Assembly: GCA_016929365.1 (NCBI GenBank) | Contig: JAFGIZ010000281.1 | Span: 1-9,114 of the forward strand | Source: Lentisphaerota bacterium | GTDB taxonomy: Bacteria > Verrucomicrobiota > Kiritimatiellia > UBA8416 > JAFGIZ01 | Direction: 5' to 3' | DNA: 9,114 nt | Shown here: positions 1 to 6,750 of the stretch, in pieces | Layout of the letters: each line of letters opens with the position of its first letter | Position numbering within the stretch: position 1 is the first letter of the stretch | Notes under the pieces: model-generated | Databases searched by the model: none | The model's input: the letters and a program-made list of their open reading frames with translations, nothing else | What the model was told of the DNA's origin: nothing | Translations under genes and position numbers: made by a program

Positions 1-584
1 ACCAGACGGCCGGCGCGTACGGCGCGGGTGTACACGAACGGGACGCGCTCCTCATAACGCTGGGCACCTGCCAGGTGGCGTACCGCGCGCCGGCCCCCGC
101 GCCGCCGGCCGAACGGCGCACGGCCGGCGGACCGTACCCGGGCGGCACCTGGTACGCCATGGCGGCCGACACCTGCGGCGGCAACCTGATCAACTGGGCG
201 AAGCCGGTCCTGGGGGGATGTGAAACCGATGACCGTTTTTTCGAGGCGGCGGCGGCGGCCCCGCCGGGCTGCGACGGGCTGCGGTTCCGTCTCGACGCGG
301 AGGGGGTCGCGGGCTCGTGGACGGGGGTGTCGACGGCGCATACGGCGGGGCATTTCGCGCGGTCCATCCTCGAAACGCTGACCGAACGCATGGCCGCGCT
401 GGTCGCCCTGCTGGCGGAGGAGCGGCCGGCCACGACCTACCTGGCCGCGGGGGGCGGCAGCCGCAGGGCGCTCTGGACGGGCATGCTGGAAGCGCGGCTG
501 CGCCATGCGTTGACCCGCACGGACGCCGATCCGCTGGACGGTGCGGCGCGGATGGCCGCAACGGCGCTGTCGGCGCTCCGGTGA
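1..584 (+). CDS. FGGY-family carbohydrate kinase, C-terminal part (5' end outside window)
   Basis: FGGY kinases phosphorylate sugars or polyols with ATP in the cytoplasm. The frame is open from base 3 to the TGA at 582-584, giving 193 residues with no start, against about 480-520 for a full kinase, so over half is missing. What remains is the C-terminal ATP-binding half. A segment like the family's 'GAG...GD...LGTS' appears as GAYGAGV (residues 4-10 of the visible part) and LITLGTC (17-23). The glycine-rich adenine-site motif is AAGGGSRRALW (148-158), and the closing helix carries DGAARMAA (179-186), matching the usual 'GAA..A' ending. These are seen in sequence; the substrate (xylulose, rhamnulose, fuculose, erythritol type) cannot be told from this half. 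It is co-directional with the downstream operon but separated by its own promoter, so it is probably the last gene of a preceding unit acting on a related sugar. Confidence 0.82.
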   Translation, partial: QTAGAYGAGVHERDALLITLGTCQVAYRAPAPAPPAERRTAGGPYPGGTWYAMAADTCGGNLINWAKPVLGGCETDDRFFEAAAAAPPGCDGLRFRLDAEGVAGSWTGVSTAHTAGHFARSILETLTERMAALVALLAEERPATTYLAAGGGSRRALWTGMLEARLRHALTRTDADPLDGAARMAATALSALR

Positions 585-591
585 GACGCAT

Positions 592-620
592 TTGACAGGA
601 GCGGCGCGCGGGCGTAGGAT
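592..620 (+). promoter_or_regulatory. Sigma70-type promoter for the oxidoreductase-aldolase operon
   Basis: TTGACA at 592-597 is a perfect -35 hexamer. TAGGAT at 615-620 matches the -10 consensus at 4 of 6 positions, including TA at the start and AT at the end. The spacer is exactly 17 bp. The site sits in the only gap in the right-facing gene run, starting 8 bp after the kinase stop codon. Transcription would begin near 627, leaving a leader of only about 20 nt before the ATG at 648, too short for a riboswitch. I see no clear palindromic operator overlapping it. The match is seen in sequence; activity is inferred. Confidence 0.68.
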
Positions 621-647
621 ATTACGGTTTTACACAGCAAAGGGCAT

Positions 648-1613
648 ATGAATACGGCATTAAGCGACCGCGACCCGATCCGCCTGGCCGTGCTCGGCTG
701 CAGCGCGGGCAACGGGCATCCGTATTCCTGGAGCGCCATTTTCAACGGGTATGACCGGGCGCTGATGACGGCGGAGTGTCCGTATGCGGGTATTCCGGAG
801 TATTTGAACAAGGAGCCGCCGGAGGCGTTCGGGATCGCCGGCGCGACGGTGACGCACGTCTGCTGCACGGGGGACGGGGGGTTCACCGCCGAACACGTGG
901 CGCGCTGCGCGAACGTGCCCAAACCCGTCGCGCGGCCGGAGGACGTGATCGGGCAGGTGGACGCCGTGTTGATCGCCACGGACATCGGGGCCGAGCACGT
1001 CGACCGTGCGCGGCCGTTTGTCGAGGCGGGCCTGCCGGTTTTCGTGGACAAACCCCTGGCCGACAATGCTGGGGACCTGGCGACGTTTTGCGAATGGGTG
1101 GCCGGCGGGAAGCCGATCCTGAGTTCGAGCTGCATGCGATACGCCAAGGAATTCATGCCGTACCGCCTGTCGACTCACGAGCTGGGCGCGTTGCGCCACG
1201 TATGCATGACGACGGCCAAGAGCTGGGAGAAATACGGGATTCACGCGCTGGAAGGTTTGTATCCGATCGTGGGGCCGGGTTTCCTGACGGTGCGCAATAC
1301 GGGTACGGCGGAGCGGAACGTGGTGCACCTGACGCATCGCCGCGGGACCGATGTGACCGTGGTTGCCTCGGCCGACATGTACGGCGGTTTCGGGTGCCTG
1401 CAGCTTTGCGGGACGGCGGGGTCCGCCGCGGTTAAATTCACCGACAGCTTTTTCGCCTTCAAGGCGCAGCTCCGGGCGTTCGTGGATTATCTGCGGACGG
1501 GCCGGCGGCCCTTCGCGTTCGACGAAACCGTCGAGTTGATCCATCTCGTCATTGCCGGTATTCGCAGTCGGGAGGCGGGCGGCGCGGTCGTGCGTCCGGG
1601 GGAGGCGGACTGA
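648..1613 (+). CDS. Gfo/Idh/MocA-family NAD(P)-dependent oxidoreductase
   Basis: A soluble dehydrogenase/reductase of the glucose-fructose oxidoreductase and inositol dehydrogenase superfamily, 321 residues (usual 320-400). The N-terminal Rossmann domain opens with IRLAVLGCSAGNGH (11-24), a degenerate glycine-rich nucleotide loop. The family lysine lies in FVDKPLADN (132-140), corresponding to the EKP motif, with K135 the expected catalytic lysine. WEKYGIHALE (193-202) supplies the expected active-site histidine H199. The alpha/beta substrate-binding domain follows to the C-terminus. An unusually long segment (about 24-67) separates beta-1 from beta-2 and includes HPYSWSAIFNGYD. The start ATG has only a weak AAAGGG (639-644) three bases away; no better in-frame start is visible and the Rossmann strand begins at residue 11. 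It is first in a five-gene operon, ending in a 1-bp TGATG overlap with the next gene. The substrate is probably a sugar or sugar derivative, not identifiable here. Confidence 0.9.
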   Translation: MNTALSDRDPIRLAVLGCSAGNGHPYSWSAIFNGYDRALMTAECPYAGIPEYLNKEPPEAFGIAGATVTHVCCTGDGGFTAEHVARCANVPKPVARPEDVIGQVDAVLIATDIGAEHVDRARPFVEAGLPVFVDKPLADNAGDLATFCEWVAGGKPILSSSCMRYAKEFMPYRLSTHELGALRHVCMTTAKSWEKYGIHALEGLYPIVGPGFLTVRNTGTAERNVVHLTHRRGTDVTVVASADMYGGFGCLQLCGTAGSAAVKFTDSFFAFKAQLRAFVDYLRTGRRPFAFDETVELIHLVIAGIRSREAGGAVVRPGEAD

Positions 1614-2386
1614 TGTTCGAGCTCGACGGAAGGATCGTTATGGTGGCGGGCGGGGCGGGATACCTCGGCCGGGAGATCTGTGCGCGCCTGGCGGCGCAGG
1701 GGGCGACGGTTGTGGCGGCGGATCGCGCCGCGGACCGCGCGGCGGCGCTGGCCGGGGAGCTGGGCGCGGCGGGGCATCGGGTGCAGGCTTTGGCCCTCGA
1801 TGTCGCGGACGAAGGGTCCATTGCCGGGGCCCTGGAGCGGATCCGGGCCGACCACGGCCGGCTGGACGGGCTGGTCAGCGCCGTGTGCAGCACGGCGCGT
1901 CCGGGCGCGACGGTGGACGACCTCACCGGCGAGGAATTCGACCGGGCGAACCGGATCAACCTGACCGGCACCTTTCTCCTGGTGCGGGGCGCGGCGGGGC
2001 TGATGGAGCGGGGGGGGAGCGTGGTGTTGTTTGCCTCGATGTACGGAAAGGTGGCGCCGGATCCGCGGATGTATGAAGCGCCCATGCGGCCGAACCCGAT
2101 TGAGTACGGTGTCGGCAAGGCGGGGGTTATCCAGATGGCGCGTTACCTGGCGGTGTGCTGGGCCGCGCGCGGGATCCGGGTGAACGCCGTGGCGCCGGGT
2201 CCGTTTCCCGCGCCGGCCGTCAGGGAGGATCGCGGTTTTGTGCAGCGCCTGGAGGGGAAGGCGCCTCTGGGCCGCGTGGGGCGCCGGGAGGAGATCGGCG
2301 GCGTGGTGGTATTTCTGCTGTCGGAGGCATCGTCGTACATGACCGGAACCGTGGTGGATATCGACGGAGGGTGGACGGCCTGGTAA
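1613..2386 (+). CDS. Short-chain dehydrogenase/reductase (SDR-1)
   Basis: A classical-length SDR (257 residues; usual about 250) that should interconvert a hydroxyl and a keto group using NAD(P). The cofactor loop is AGGAGYLG (12-19), a variant of TGxxxGxG. The catalytic set is visible: N116 in RINLTG, S142 in LFASMYG, and Y165xxxK169 in EYGVGKAG. VAPGP (193-197) and the C-terminal TGTVVDIDGGW (244-254) are standard family marks. Oddly, the usual NNAG structural motif after beta-4 reads SAVCS (89-93). The stretch from MYGKVAPDP to Y165 resembles the PtmA-type SDR branch known from nonulosonic-acid gene clusters, but the setting here looks catabolic. Its start overlaps the upstream stop by 1 bp (TGATG), implying coupling. 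A likely role is one redox step on the aldolase's sugar-acid substrate or product; the substrate is unknown. Confidence 0.92.
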   Translation: MFELDGRIVMVAGGAGYLGREICARLAAQGATVVAADRAADRAAALAGELGAAGHRVQALALDVADEGSIAGALERIRADHGRLDGLVSAVCSTARPGATVDDLTGEEFDRANRINLTGTFLLVRGAAGLMERGGSVVLFASMYGKVAPDPRMYEAPMRPNPIEYGVGKAGVIQMARYLAVCWAARGIRVNAVAPGPFPAPAVREDRGFVQRLEGKAPLGRVGRREEIGGVVVFLLSEASSYMTGTVVDIDGGWTAW

Positions 2387-2391
2387 AGGAG
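2385..2391 (+). promoter_or_regulatory. Strong ribosome-binding site of the aldolase gene
   Basis: AAAGGAG overlaps the TAA stop of SDR-1 (2384-2386) and ends 7 bases before the ATG at 2399. It is one of the best Shine-Dalgarno matches in the window and fixes the aldolase start. It suggests the aldolase is translated independently of, and perhaps more strongly than, its neighbours. Confidence 0.75.
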
Positions 2392-2398
2392 CAACCGC

Positions 2399-3217
2399 AT
2401 GACACCGAAGATGAGACCGAGCCGCGTGCTGGCCAAGCTGAGGGCGGGGCGGGTGGCCTACTGCCATAAGGCGAATTTTGCGGACCCCCGCGCCATCGAG
2501 ATTCCGGCCCGGGCGGGGTTCGACTGCATCTGGACCTGCCTGGAACACGTGCCGAACGACCTGGGCGCGATTCAAAGCCAGGTCCTCGCCGCCAAGGCGT
2601 ACGACGTGGACCTGCTGTGCCGCGTCCCGCGCGGCAGTTACAGCGACTATATCCGTCCGCTCGAGATGGATGCCGCCGGCATCATGGTTCCGCACGTCAT
2701 GAGTCTCGACGATGCGAAGGCGGTTGTGCGCATGACGCGTTTTCACCCCGCAGGCCGCCGGGCGGTGGACGGGGGCAACGCGGACGGCGCGTACTGCGCG
2801 ATTCCGTTTACCGACTACATCGAACAGGCCAACCGGGAGCGCTTTGTCGTTCTGCAGATCGAGGACCCCGAGCCCCTGGAGGAGCTCGACGCGATTGCCG
2901 ACCTGCCGGGCTACGACATGCTGTTCTTCGGTCCGGGCGACTTCAGTCATTCGATCGGCGCGCCGGGGCGGATGGATCACCCGGAGATCGTGCGGACGCG
3001 CGAGCGCGTCGCCGCCGCCTGCCGCAAGTACGGGAAGTTCGCCGGCACGCTGGGAGCGCCCGCTCAGCGGCAGACCCTCGTCGACATGGGATACACCTTC
3101 CTCAGCGTGTGTGCCGACGTAATCGGGCTCTGGTCGTACTGCCGGGAGACGGCGGCAGCCGTGGGCATCGAGACGCTGAACCAGCCGGTGGGCTACTATG
3201 GAGGCCGCGAAACGTGA
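2399..3217 (+). CDS. HpcH/HpaI-family class II aldolase (2-keto-3-deoxy sugar-acid type)
   Basis: This family makes retro-aldol cuts of 2-keto-3-deoxy acids, releasing pyruvate and an aldehyde, with a divalent metal in a TIM barrel. The protein has 272 residues, near the usual 250-270. Visible active-site matches are: H50 in CLEHVP, at the place of the catalytic histidine in 'DGEH'; R75 in CRVPRG; the DAAGIMVPHV core strand (91-100); metal ligand E155 in LQIEDPE; and metal ligand D181 in FFGPGDFS. E155 and D181 are 26 residues apart, as in HpaI. A family-specific stretch RRAVDGGNADG (120-130) lies where HpaI has its short substrate loop, so specificity probably differs. The ATG has a strong Shine-Dalgarno at 2385-2391; the end overlaps SDR-2 by 4 bp. 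It is the only carbon-carbon lyase in the operon and hence the likely endpoint of the pathway. Citrate-lyase-beta-like members of the superfamily are less likely given the E/D ligands and the EH motif. Confidence 0.9.
   Translation: MTPKMRPSRVLAKLRAGRVAYCHKANFADPRAIEIPARAGFDCIWTCLEHVPNDLGAIQSQVLAAKAYDVDLLCRVPRGSYSDYIRPLEMDAAGIMVPHVMSLDDAKAVVRMTRFHPAGRRAVDGGNADGAYCAIPFTDYIEQANRERFVVLQIEDPEPLEELDAIADLPGYDMLFFGPGDFSHSIGAPGRMDHPEIVRTRERVAAACRKYGKFAGTLGAPAQRQTLVDMGYTFLSVCADVIGLWSYCRETAAAVGIETLNQPVGYYGGRET
3200..3204 (+). promoter_or_regulatory. Ribosome-binding site choosing the GTG start of SDR-2
   Basis: GGAGG lies inside the end of the aldolase gene, 9 bases before the GTG at 3214. The frame of SDR-2 is open far upstream, to at least 2617. 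This site and the start of SDR homology at residue 10 are what place the start at 3214 rather than upstream. A second in-frame GTG at 3220 is possible but would sit 15 bases away. Confidence 0.65.
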
Positions 3218-3993
3218 GTGTGCTCGAGACGTTTTCGCTGGCGGGAAAAGTCGGCCTGGTCACCGGAGGCGCCGGGCTTTACGGCCGGCAGATTGTGCGC
3301 GCTTTGGCCGAGGCCGGGGCGCGGACCTACGTGGCCAGCCGCCACACGGCCGCGCTGGAGGCTGTCGCGGCCGAATCGTGCGCGCGGGGCCATGACGTGC
3401 GCGTGCTGCGGCTCGACCAGGGCGACGAGGCGTCGTGCCTGGCGCTGCGCGACGCGGTCCGGGCGGACAGCGGGCGCCTGGACGTGCTGGTGAACAACGC
3501 CGTGGCGCGGCCGCTGAAGGACGGTTACGCCAGCCCGGCGGCGGCCATCGAAGAAAGCATGCGCATCAATGCCACGGGCCTCATGGTCCTGACGCGCGCC
3601 ATGGGCGAGATTCTGTCGGACGGTGGGTCCATCATCAACATCGGCTCGATCATGGGCCTGGTCGGCCTGGAGCCGTTGAACTATCGGGGGACGGACATGG
3701 ACGGGTGGTACCCGGACTATTTCTTCCACAAGGGCGGCATGGTCAACCTGACGCGGTTCTGGGCCAGTTATTACGGGCGGCGGGGTATCCGGGTAAACTG
3801 CGTGCATCCCGGGGGGTTGAAGAACCCGGGGCATCCGGAGGCGTTCGTGCGCAACTACAGCGAGCGCACCTGCCTGGGGCGGTTGGCCGGCGACACCGAC
3901 CTGATGGGGATTGTCGTCTTTCTCGCATCCGATGCCTCGTCCTACATCACGGGCGCCAACATACCCGTTGACGGGGGGTACACGGCCAAGTGA
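3214..3993 (+). CDS. Short-chain dehydrogenase/reductase (SDR-2)
   Basis: A second classical SDR, 259 residues, distinct from SDR-1. It has the canonical cofactor loop TGGAGLYG (17-24), LVNNA (92-96), the active-site asparagine N119 in RINATG, S145 in NIGSIMG, and Y169xxxK173 in YFFHKGG. The C-terminal part shows VHPGG (197-201) and TGANIPVDGGY (246-256). All catalytic residues are present, so it should be active. The stretch between S145 and Y169 is enlarged and aromatic/acidic (NYRGTDMDGWYPDY), a likely substrate lid. The GTG start overlaps the aldolase stop (GTGA, 4 bp), and its own stop overlaps the GTG of the next gene in the same way. With SDR-1 it brackets the aldolase, so one may act before and one after cleavage; this is inference. 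Confidence 0.92.
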   Translation: MSVLETFSLAGKVGLVTGGAGLYGRQIVRALAEAGARTYVASRHTAALEAVAAESCARGHDVRVLRLDQGDEASCLALRDAVRADSGRLDVLVNNAVARPLKDGYASPAAAIEESMRINATGLMVLTRAMGEILSDGGSIINIGSIMGLVGLEPLNYRGTDMDGWYPDYFFHKGGMVNLTRFWASYYGRRGIRVNCVHPGGLKNPGHPEAFVRNYSERTCLGRLAGDTDLMGIVVFLASDASSYITGANIPVDGGYTAK

Positions 3994-4940
3994 CGACCCC
4001 CGCGTCACGCCTGATGCTGGGCACGGTCCAGTTCGGCCTGGACTACGGGATTGCCAATCCGGCCGGCAAGCCGGAATACCGCCAGGTGCTCGCGATTGTC
4101 GCAGCGGCCCTCGAGGGCGGCATCCGCGCGTTCGACACCGCGGCGGTATACGGCGACAGCGAAGCCGTGCTGGGGCGGGCCCTGCGCGAACTGGGCGCGG
4201 CGGACGACGTCCTGGTGGCGACCAAGATCCGGGGGCTGACGGATGCCGAGCGGGCCGATCCGGAGACAGCGGCGCGGGCCGTTCGGCGCTCGGTCGAACA
4301 CTCCCGGCGCGCGCTGGGATTGGAGCGGATTGCCGTTGTCTTGTTTCACCGCGAGGCCGATGCCGTGCACATGGACGCGCTGCGCGAGTGCGTCGGCCGG
4401 GGCTGGGTCGAACGCGCGGGGGTTTCGCTGGGAGCGGATCGGGAGGCCGCGCGGCGCCGGGTGTCCGACGCGCGCGTCGAGGCGGTGCAGATCCCCTGCA
4501 ACGTTTTCGATCCGCGGCACGTGCGCAGCGGCATGCTGGCGGCGGCGGCCCGGCGCGGGGTCACGGTGTGTGTGCGCAGTGTGTATCTCCAGGGTCTTCT
4601 GTTGATGCCCGAGGCGCGGATTCCGGAATTCCTGCGGGACGCGATTCCCGCGCGGCGGGCCGTGGAGGCCGTGGCCGCCCGGTTCGGCCTCTCCATGGCC
4701 GAACTGGCCATGCGTTACGTGCTCTCGCTCACGGGAGTGAGTTACGTCCTGACCGGTGTCGATACGGCGGAGCAGCTGCGCGAAAATCTGCGCATAGCGG
4801 CGGCGGGTCCGCTCGACCGTGGGATACTGGAGGCGGTTGACGCCGCGGCGCCCGCGCTGCCCGAGCGGGTGCTTGTCCCGCCGTTGTGGGAACCCTACAA
4901 GCAGGCCGGGCTGGCGCCGAACCCGGCCCCGGCCGGCTGA
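3990..4940 (+). CDS. Aldo/keto reductase family oxidoreductase
   Basis: An NAD(P)H-dependent carbonyl reductase or aldose dehydrogenase with the (beta/alpha)8 aldo/keto reductase fold, 316 residues, standard length. The catalytic tetrad is in place: D49 in AFDTAAVYG, Y54 four residues on, K79 in VATKI and H120 in LFHRE. The opening LGTVQFGLDYGIANPAGKP (10-28) is typical of a branch of COG0667-type reductases found in both sugar catabolic and surface-sugar loci. The C-terminal cofactor region carries YVLTGVDTAEQLREN. The GTG start overlaps the SDR-2 stop by 4 bp (GTGA); the only purine-rich leader is a run of six G at 3973-3978, so translation probably depends on coupling. It is the last gene of the right-facing operon; its stop is 4 bp from the convergent symporter stop. 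The substrate is unknown; candidates are the aldehyde released by the aldolase or a free aldose. Confidence 0.9.
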   Translation: MTTPASRLMLGTVQFGLDYGIANPAGKPEYRQVLAIVAAALEGGIRAFDTAAVYGDSEAVLGRALRELGAADDVLVATKIRGLTDAERADPETAARAVRRSVEHSRRALGLERIAVVLFHREADAVHMDALRECVGRGWVERAGVSLGADREAARRRVSDARVEAVQIPCNVFDPRHVRSGMLAAAARRGVTVCVRSVYLQGLLLMPEARIPEFLRDAIPARRAVEAVAARFGLSMAELAMRYVLSLTGVSYVLTGVDTAEQLRENLRIAAAGPLDRGILEAVDAAAPALPERVLVPPLWEPYKQAGLAPNPAPAG

Positions 4941-4944
4941 CCCC

Positions 4945-6675
4945 TCAGTCGATTTCGCCTTCCGCATCCCACAGGGTAAGGCCGCGGGTCTTGACCGCTG
5001 CCTGGACAGGCATGAAGCACACGCTCGCGTACCCGATGACGAAGAACGCCAGCAGGCCGAAGATTCCGGCCCACTGGAAGCTCAGCGCTCCGCCGCCGGT
5101 CGCGCGGGGGACGCAGTACCATGCGAGGACACTGAGCGTGTAGCCGAAGGGCAGCAATGCACCCATGCGGATGAAGCGCGAGCCGCGGCGACGGCGCAGC
5201 ACCCGCCCGATGGCATAGACCGCCGCCGTGGCGGCGAGCGGGGGCACGAGGGCCAAAAGCGGGATGGGGCCCGTCGTCCCCGTGCGCGAGGCCGTATACC
5301 ACGTGATGGTTCCGAAGTTGAGGCCCCAGGACAGGAAAGCCAGTCTCCAGACAAGCGTGGCGGTTGCGCGTCGGGTGGTCACGCCCAGCAGGTACGTGGG
5401 CACCATCACCACCAGGAGGGCGTTGAAGATCGTCACCGCCTCCACCACGCTCTGGCGCAGCGCCTCCGCGCTGACGGCGATGACCAGTCCGAGCCCCATG
5501 AAAATGAGGCCGACGACGACCGTCGCCCAGCGAGACGAGGCGAGCTGGTTGGCCTCCGAGGCCGACTTGTTGAAGACCGGCACGTAGAATTCCTTTACGA
5601 ACACGGCCGCGAGGCTGTTCATGCCGGAGTCCAGCGTCGACATGGCGGCGGCGAGCATGGCGGCGAAGAAGATGCCCGGCAAGGGTGAAGGCAGCTTGGT
5701 GGAGATGAAGGTGAAGAAGGCGGTGTCGCCGGAGGTCACGCGCGGATCGGGATGCTGGCCGTAGTAGGAAAAGATCGAGAAGCCGATCATCCAGAGAATG
5801 AGCATGAATGGGATCACCATGAAGGCGTTCGCCACGATGGCGCGCCGCGCGTTGCGGTAGGAACTCGTGCTGAGCAGGCGCTGGATCGAGATCTGGTCCG
5901 CGCTGGTGTAGAAAAAAGACTCCATGATCGGTCCCAGGAGCAGGAACCAGAAGCACAGACGCATGTAGGGGTTGATGGTATAGAACTCGGGCCTGGTGTA
6001 GAGAGAGGGGCCGCGGCCGTGTTCAAAGGAATAGCTGAGGATTCCCGGCAGGCCGCCGTCCACTAGGCGCGCGCAGAGAGTCACCGCCCAAATCATGCCG
6101 ACGGCCAGGATCAGGAACTGGATGACGTCCGTCCAGATGACGGCCTTGAGGCCGCCTGTCACTGTGTAGACGATGGCGATGACGCCGACCACCGAGATTG
6201 TCAGCCAGGGGGCCCAGCCGGCGCCCCCCTTGAAGACGAGCGCGGTGGTGTAGAGCACCATGCCCAGGTAGAGCAGGCGCGTCCACAGATAGATCAGGCT
6301 CACCAGGACGCGCACGCTGCGGTCGTACCTCCGCTCCAGGTACTCGAACGGGGTGAAGGACTTCAGCTTGAAGTAGAACTTCACGAAGAGCGAGAAACCG
6401 AGCATCAGCATGAACGGGTAGACCAACGCGCCCATCACGAACAGCGATACGCCGTGGTTGAAAATCTCGCCCGGCACCATGACCAGCGAGTAGGTGCTGA
6501 ACAGCGACATCATGAACGAGATGCCCACCGCCAGCCACGGCATTTTGCGTCCGCCCAGCAGGAAGTCCTCGCTGGTTTTCTTTTCCCGGAGGGAGAACCA
6601 GAAGCCCATGGCCACGATCGCCCCGATGTACACGGTGATCACGGTCCAGTCGCTGACATGAAGGGATAGGGACAC
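4945..6675 (-). CDS. Sodium:solute symporter (SSS/SLC5 family)
   Basis: An inner-membrane sodium-coupled transporter of the SSS family (relatives carry sugars, proline, pantothenate, sialic acid), 576 residues. I count roughly 13-15 hydrophobic helices, starting at about 11-28, with no cleavable signal. Family marks: TSEDFLLGGRKMPW (34-47) in the first loop; a broken helix around SFMMSLFST (53-61); YTVTGGLKAVIWTDVIQ (170-186), the sodium:galactoside signature region; and MSTLDSG (345-351), where S346/T347 match the Na2 sodium site. FTPFEYLERRY (108-118) is also typical. The start is GTG at 6675, fixed by GAGGA at 6684-6688 (8-base spacing) and by the first helix; no ATG fits as well. It lies 94 bp after the URO-D-like gene on the same strand and is the last gene of the left-facing unit. 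The cargo cannot be read from sequence; the neighbours suggest a sugar or sugar acid. Confidence 0.94.
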   Translation of the reverse strand: MSLSLHVSDWTVITVYIGAIVAMGFWFSLREKKTSEDFLLGGRKMPWLAVGISFMMSLFSTYSLVMVPGEIFNHGVSLFVMGALVYPFMLMLGFSLFVKFYFKLKSFTPFEYLERRYDRSVRVLVSLIYLWTRLLYLGMVLYTTALVFKGGAGWAPWLTISVVGVIAIVYTVTGGLKAVIWTDVIQFLILAVGMIWAVTLCARLVDGGLPGILSYSFEHGRGPSLYTRPEFYTINPYMRLCFWFLLLGPIMESFFYTSADQISIQRLLSTSSYRNARRAIVANAFMVIPFMLILWMIGFSIFSYYGQHPDPRVTSGDTAFFTFISTKLPSPLPGIFFAAMLAAAMSTLDSGMNSLAAVFVKEFYVPVFNKSASEANQLASSRWATVVVGLIFMGLGLVIAVSAEALRQSVVEAVTIFNALLVVMVPTYLLGVTTRRATATLVWRLAFLSWGLNFGTITWYTASRTGTTGPIPLLALVPPLAATAAVYAIGRVLRRRRGSRFIRMGALLPFGYTLSVLAWYCVPRATGGGALSFQWAGIFGLLAFFVIGYASVCFMPVQAAVKTRGLTLWDAEGEID

Positions 6676-6683
6676 GGTGGTTT

Positions 6684-6688
6684 TCCTC
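6684..6688 (-). promoter_or_regulatory. Ribosome-binding site of the symporter gene
   Basis: On the minus strand GAGGA, followed by a run of A, stands 8 bases before the GTG at 6675. This supports a GTG start for the symporter and separate translation initiation despite the 94-bp spacer behind it. Confidence 0.65.
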
Positions 6689-6727
6689 GGCCTGGTTTAA
6701 TGTGTCACGCGTTTACTTCCGTCGGCC

Positions 6728-6750
6728 GACGCCGTCCGGAGGCCGGCGTC
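6728..6750 (-). other. GC-rich intercistronic hairpin between URO-D-like gene and symporter
   Basis: Arms GACGCCG (6728-6734) and CGGCGTC (6744-6750) pair perfectly over 7 bp with a 9-base loop. Directly beside it, GTCGGCCGAC (6721-6730) is a perfect 10-bp palindrome sharing three bases with the stem, so two alternative structures compete. No T-run follows on the minus strand, so it is not a standard intrinsic terminator. It may stabilise mRNA ends, or partly separate expression of the two genes, or simply reflect GC-rich sequence. The remainder of the 6676-6769 spacer shows no convincing promoter. Confidence 0.4.

Noticed and set aside
660..1544. 294-codon minus-strand frame opposite the Gfo/Idh/MocA gene
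   Set aside because: Arg/His-rich shadow translation without motifs; the plus strand encodes a clear oxidoreductase.
1487..2980. 497-codon open frame on the minus strand
   Set aside because: It lies opposite three well-supported genes, its translation is low-complexity Arg/His/Pro-rich with no family motif, and long antisense frames are expected at this GC content.
2617..3213. Possible N-terminal extension of SDR-2 (frame open about 199 codons upstream)
   Set aside because: The extension overlaps the aldolase out of frame and reads as Arg/Gly-rich noise. SDR homology starts just after 3214, where a GTG with GGAGG upstream is available.
4905..4927. Stem GCCGGG/CCCGGC near the convergent stops as a terminator
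   Set aside because: Only 6 bp with an 11-base loop, inside the reductase coding region, and no T-run on either strand.
4819..5688. 289-codon plus-strand frame opposite the symporter
   Set aside because: Highly charged, repetitive composition typical of antisense to a membrane protein gene; no start signals.
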